This document shows, piece after piece, positions 61,959 through 64,000 of a stretch of DNA of 64,000 nucleotides. Numbering within the stretch: the stretch's first letter is position 1; every line of letters begins with the position of its first letter. The notes beneath the pieces are model-generated. The model did not search any database and was not told where the DNA came from. It saw only the letters and a list, made by a program, of their open reading frames with translations. The translations under genes were made by a program, and so were the position numbers. Source of the stretch: JBMOPD01 sp049323615 (GTDB taxonomy: Bacteria > Bacillota > Desulfotomaculia > Desulfotomaculales > Desulfocucumaceae); contig JBMOPD010000094.1 in NCBI GenBank assembly GCA_049323615.1, positions 1-64,000 of the forward strand. The letters are read 5' to 3'.

Positions 61959-62591
61959 TTGGTTACCGACAGGTTCGAGCTGGAAACCCCCAAGGGACTG
62001 GTTTGCATAGAAGGGCCGGTAGACGGGGATTGCCTTCAATCCCTGGAAATGAACGAAAGGCTTACAAATTTCAGGCCGCCAAAAAAACAAAAAGAGGCCC
62101 TGATCAGAATTACCGGCCTGCCCGATGGAATGGTGTATATAGCCAGGCACGGGAACGAAATAATAGGGTATGTCACCTTTCACCACGCAGATGAATTCAC
62201 CCGCTGGTATAAACACCCCAGGGTCCTGGAGATGGGCGGCATTGAGATAAGCCCCGACTGGAGGCAGTGCCGGGTCGGTGAAAATTTAATGCGGGTGGCC
62301 TATTCCAATAAAACCCTGGATGACTTCATCGTCCTTACCATGGAATATTGCTGGCACTGGGATTTGAGAAACACCCGGATGAACGTGTGGGAATACCAGA
62401 GGATGCTGACCAGGCTCTTTGCCAGGGTCGGGCTGAACAAAGTGACCACCGACGACCCCGACATAATAGAACATCCCGCCAACGTCCTGATGGCCCGGAT
62501 CGGCAAAAATGTTTCCAAACAGGATATAATGCTGTTTGAAACGCTGCGCTTCCTGGGCAAGCTGGGATCGTCCGTTGACCTGATCATGTAA
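61959..62591 (+). CDS. acuA: AcuA-like GNAT acetyltransferase
   Basis: TTG 61959 is taken because AAAGGTGGTGA lies just upstream; GTG 61947 is possible. The 210-residue protein has the AcuA sequence pattern: LETPKGLVCIEGPVDGDCLQSL, IIGYVTFHHADEFTRWYKHP (about 67-86), MGGIEISPDWRQCRVGENLM and EYCWHWDLRN. In Bacillus AcuA acetylates and inactivates acetyl-CoA synthetase. Here acuB and acuC are absent; a sirtuin gene lies 2 kb upstream. Confidence 0.85.
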   Translation: MVTDRFELETPKGLVCIEGPVDGDCLQSLEMNERLTNFRPPKKQKEALIRITGLPDGMVYIARHGNEIIGYVTFHHADEFTRWYKHPRVLEMGGIEISPDWRQCRVGENLMRVAYSNKTLDDFIVLTMEYCWHWDLRNTRMNVWEYQRMLTRLFARVGLNKVTTDDPDIIEHPANVLMARIGKNVSKQDIMLFETLRFLGKLGSSVDLIM

Positions 62592-62604
62592 GCGGTACCC
62601 GTCA

Positions 62605-62637
62605 AAAGACCCCCGATAACCTACCGGGGGCCTTTTG
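62605..62637 (+). terminator. Terminator after acuA
   Basis: CCCCCG (62610-62615) and CGGGGG (62625-62630) form a six-bp stem flanked by AAAAG and CCTTTT, 18 bases past the stop. Confidence 0.7.
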
Positions 62638-62693
62638 TGTTGCTCACCAGGAAAATAAGGTCTCCTGTATTCTGTCTCCTGTCTCCCATATTT

Positions 62694-63263
62694 CTAATCT
62701 ATTTTCCTCAGCCTATCCTTTAGTTCGGCCAGATTGATTTCATAACCGGCATTTAACTGCCTTACCACGTTGGCCCATTCTTCGCGGAATTCCATGGTCT
62801 CCATTTCCCTGCTCCTGACCCCCTGCCTGCGGGCCATCCGCCTCCGCATCTCAAGCTCCTGCTTAAACTTTTCTTTGGTCTGGTTTATGGCCTGGAGGTA
62901 ATGCTGCAACAGGAGGTCGATTTCCCCCAGCACCCTGGTGGCCTGCGCCTTGTCCTGCTTAATGGCCAGGATCCCTTCCATGGCCCTCCGGTTTGACTGG
63001 CTGGCCGTCTCGTCCGCAGACAGGGTTATATTCATCAGCAGCACATCCTGCACGCCTTCACGCACATATTTGGCAATGCCGGCCGGAATACCGGCCAGGG
63101 CGGTCTTTAGATCAAAATGTTTATCGTGCATAAAGGAGGCCCCGATGGACCTTCCCCGCGGCACATACTCCATCCGGTCAATCTCTTCCCGGGAAACTTC
63201 CCGCATGGATGCCGCCCTTTCCATTGCTTTCTCCAGTGCGGTTTTAATCCTGCCTTCCATCAT
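62694..63263 (-). CDS. Helical hypothetical protein, 189 residues
   Basis: The protein is almost wholly helical and highly charged, opening ALEKAMERAASMREVSREE and later having long K/E/R/Q-rich helices (TKEKFKQELEMRRRMARRQGVRSREME). It has no cysteine and no membrane segment. No family is recognised. A start at ATG 63263 or 63260 is equally likely. It is convergent with acuA. Confidence 0.65.
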   Translation of the reverse strand: MMEGRIKTALEKAMERAASMREVSREEIDRMEYVPRGRSIGASFMHDKHFDLKTALAGIPAGIAKYVREGVQDVLLMNITLSADETASQSNRRAMEGILAIKQDKAQATRVLGEIDLLLQHYLQAINQTKEKFKQELEMRRRMARRQGVRSREMETMEFREEWANVVRQLNAGYEINLAELKDRLRKID

Positions 63264-63599
63264 CCTCTACCCCCCACAACACCTTAAACAAGGCGCTTTC
63301 CTTTTTCCTTTATAACATAAATAATCGGCTGCCGCCGGAGCTTATAATAGTATACTATAAACAGCAGTCAATCCCTGCACAAAGGACATAAATATTGTCA
63401 TTAATTCAAACCGATTTTATTCCTGACAGGGCTGAATTCCAGGACAAGGGGTGAACCCAGGCAGCTGTCAGCTTTCAGCAAGTTGAAGCTGTTTTCATTG
63501 TCCAAAAAAATCTTCAACCCGTACAGGGATTTTGGCAATAATTATCGAATATGGCCTATTGAGTTTCAAGTGTTATTTTTTTGATCAGGAGGGGAAGTA
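63264..63599. other. Divergent promoter region with palindrome ATAGTATACTAT
   Basis: This 336-base gap separates the leftward helical gene from the rightward upp. A perfect 12-bp palindrome ATAGTATACTAT lies at 63347-63358 and overlaps TATAAT at 63343-63348. A short AGCTGTCAGC-type repeat occurs at 63462-63480. GTTGAA and TTCAAC around 63485-63520 can form a leader hairpin. No gene is seen. Confidence 0.45.
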
Positions 63600-64000
63600 T
63601 TGAAATCTGTAACAGTTCTCAGACACCCCATTGTAAGCGACCGGCTCCGTACCCTGCGCGACGTCAAAACCGACACTGAACTTTTCCGCCGCGCCTTAAG
63701 GGAACTGAGCTTTTTTTTGGCCGTTGAAGCCACCTCGGACCTGCCGTCTACACCTGATCCCGTATTGACTCCCCTGGGCGTGGAGGCGCCCGGCGAAACC
63801 GTAGAATCTTCAAAGGTTCTTCTGGTTCCCATCCTCAGAGCCGGCCTGGGCTTCGTGGAATGCTTCCTCGAGTTCCTCCCCAAGGCCAAGGTAGCCCACG
63901 TGGGCATCTCCAGAGACCACGAAACACTGGAGGCCAAGGCCTATATGAGCACCCTGCCGGAAAACCCGGACAATTTCAACCGCATCTACATACTGGACCC
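63600..64000 (+). CDS. upp: Uracil phosphoribosyltransferase (N-terminal part, cut by window edge)
   Basis: The frame starts at TTG 63600 behind AGGAGGGG and is open to the right edge (133 codons visible). The sequence has HPIVSDRLRTLRDVKTDTELFRRALRELS near the N-terminus, VPILRAGLGFVECFLEFLPKAKVAHVGISRDHETLEAKAY (about 80-120), and ends at the beginning of the PRPP-binding YILDP motif. Upp converts uracil and PRPP to UMP. The rest of the gene lies beyond the window. Confidence 0.93.
   Translation, partial: MKSVTVLRHPIVSDRLRTLRDVKTDTELFRRALRELSFFLAVEATSDLPSTPDPVLTPLGVEAPGETVESSKVLLVPILRAGLGFVECFLEFLPKAKVAHVGISRDHETLEAKAYMSTLPENPDNFNRIYILD

Overview
The window looks like the chromosome of an anaerobic, Gram-positive-lineage Firmicute of the Pelotomaculum/Desulfotomaculum (Peptococcaceae) kind. 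The evidence is a selenocysteine-containing NAD-linked formate dehydrogenase with its molybdenum-cofactor genes, several acyl-CoA and aryl-CoA ligases, a CIRCE-controlled groESL operon, lipoprotein-based ABC importers, AcuA, frequent GTG and TTG starts behind strong GGAGG ribosome sites, and many short degenerate repeats at gene ends. The genus is an inference; no rRNA or marker gene in the window settles it.

Layout. 1-1.7 kb: a leftward gene cut by the window edge, then a phosphodiester-glycosidase-type secreted protein and a coiled-coil membrane protein. 2.1-11.3 kb: a tightly packed rightward cluster with a triplicated helical-repeat protein, two PaaK-like adenylating ligases, an amidase, an amidohydrolase, a class II dehydroquinate-synthase-like enzyme and an archaeal-type ADH-synthase aldolase. 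The last two families are those of GriH and GriI, which make 3-amino-4-hydroxybenzoate. Together with a ligase and an amidohydrolase they resemble a benzoxazole-type natural-product pathway, and this is the main discovery candidate. 11.3-16.4 kb: small zinc and basic proteins, an LhgO-like oxidase, a thymidylate-synthase-fold protein and a PAS-GGDEF-HD-GYP sensor. 16.3-25.9 kb: two EamA exporters, a polar amino acid ABC importer, DUF503, CheY, a threonine aldolase that seems to start at AUA, a radical SAM/SPASM protein, a VanX-like lipoprotein and small proteins. 26-33 kb: a candidate small RNA, then a LivKHMGF-type importer with a dedicated acyl-CoA ligase.

33-35 kb: a tRNA-Thr(CGU) beside a decayed tyrosine integrase and small AT-richer genes, the scar of an integrative element. 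35-38.7 kb: Ogt, CysK and groESL. 38.9-47.7 kb: molybdenum-cofactor genes (mogA, fdhD, two moeA-type genes, mobB, mobA) interleaved with a CBS protein and a fatty-acyl-CoA ligase that has a FadR-like operator. 47.7-53.9 kb: the leftward NuoE-NuoF-NuoG-like-FdhA operon, in which an in-frame TGA followed by a SECIS hairpin encodes selenocysteine. 54-64 kb: 5-formyl-THF cyclo-ligase, an ACT/PaaK pair, a radical SAM-PDZ-DUF512 protein behind a structured leader with two DnaA boxes, TsaD, a sirtuin, small proteins, DUF2889, AcuA, and the start of upp at the right edge.

The molybdenum-cofactor genes and FdhD serve the selenoprotein formate dehydrogenase. The NuoE/F-like subunits link it to NAD(H). 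The CoA ligases and the Liv-type importer suggest growth on organic, possibly aromatic, acids.
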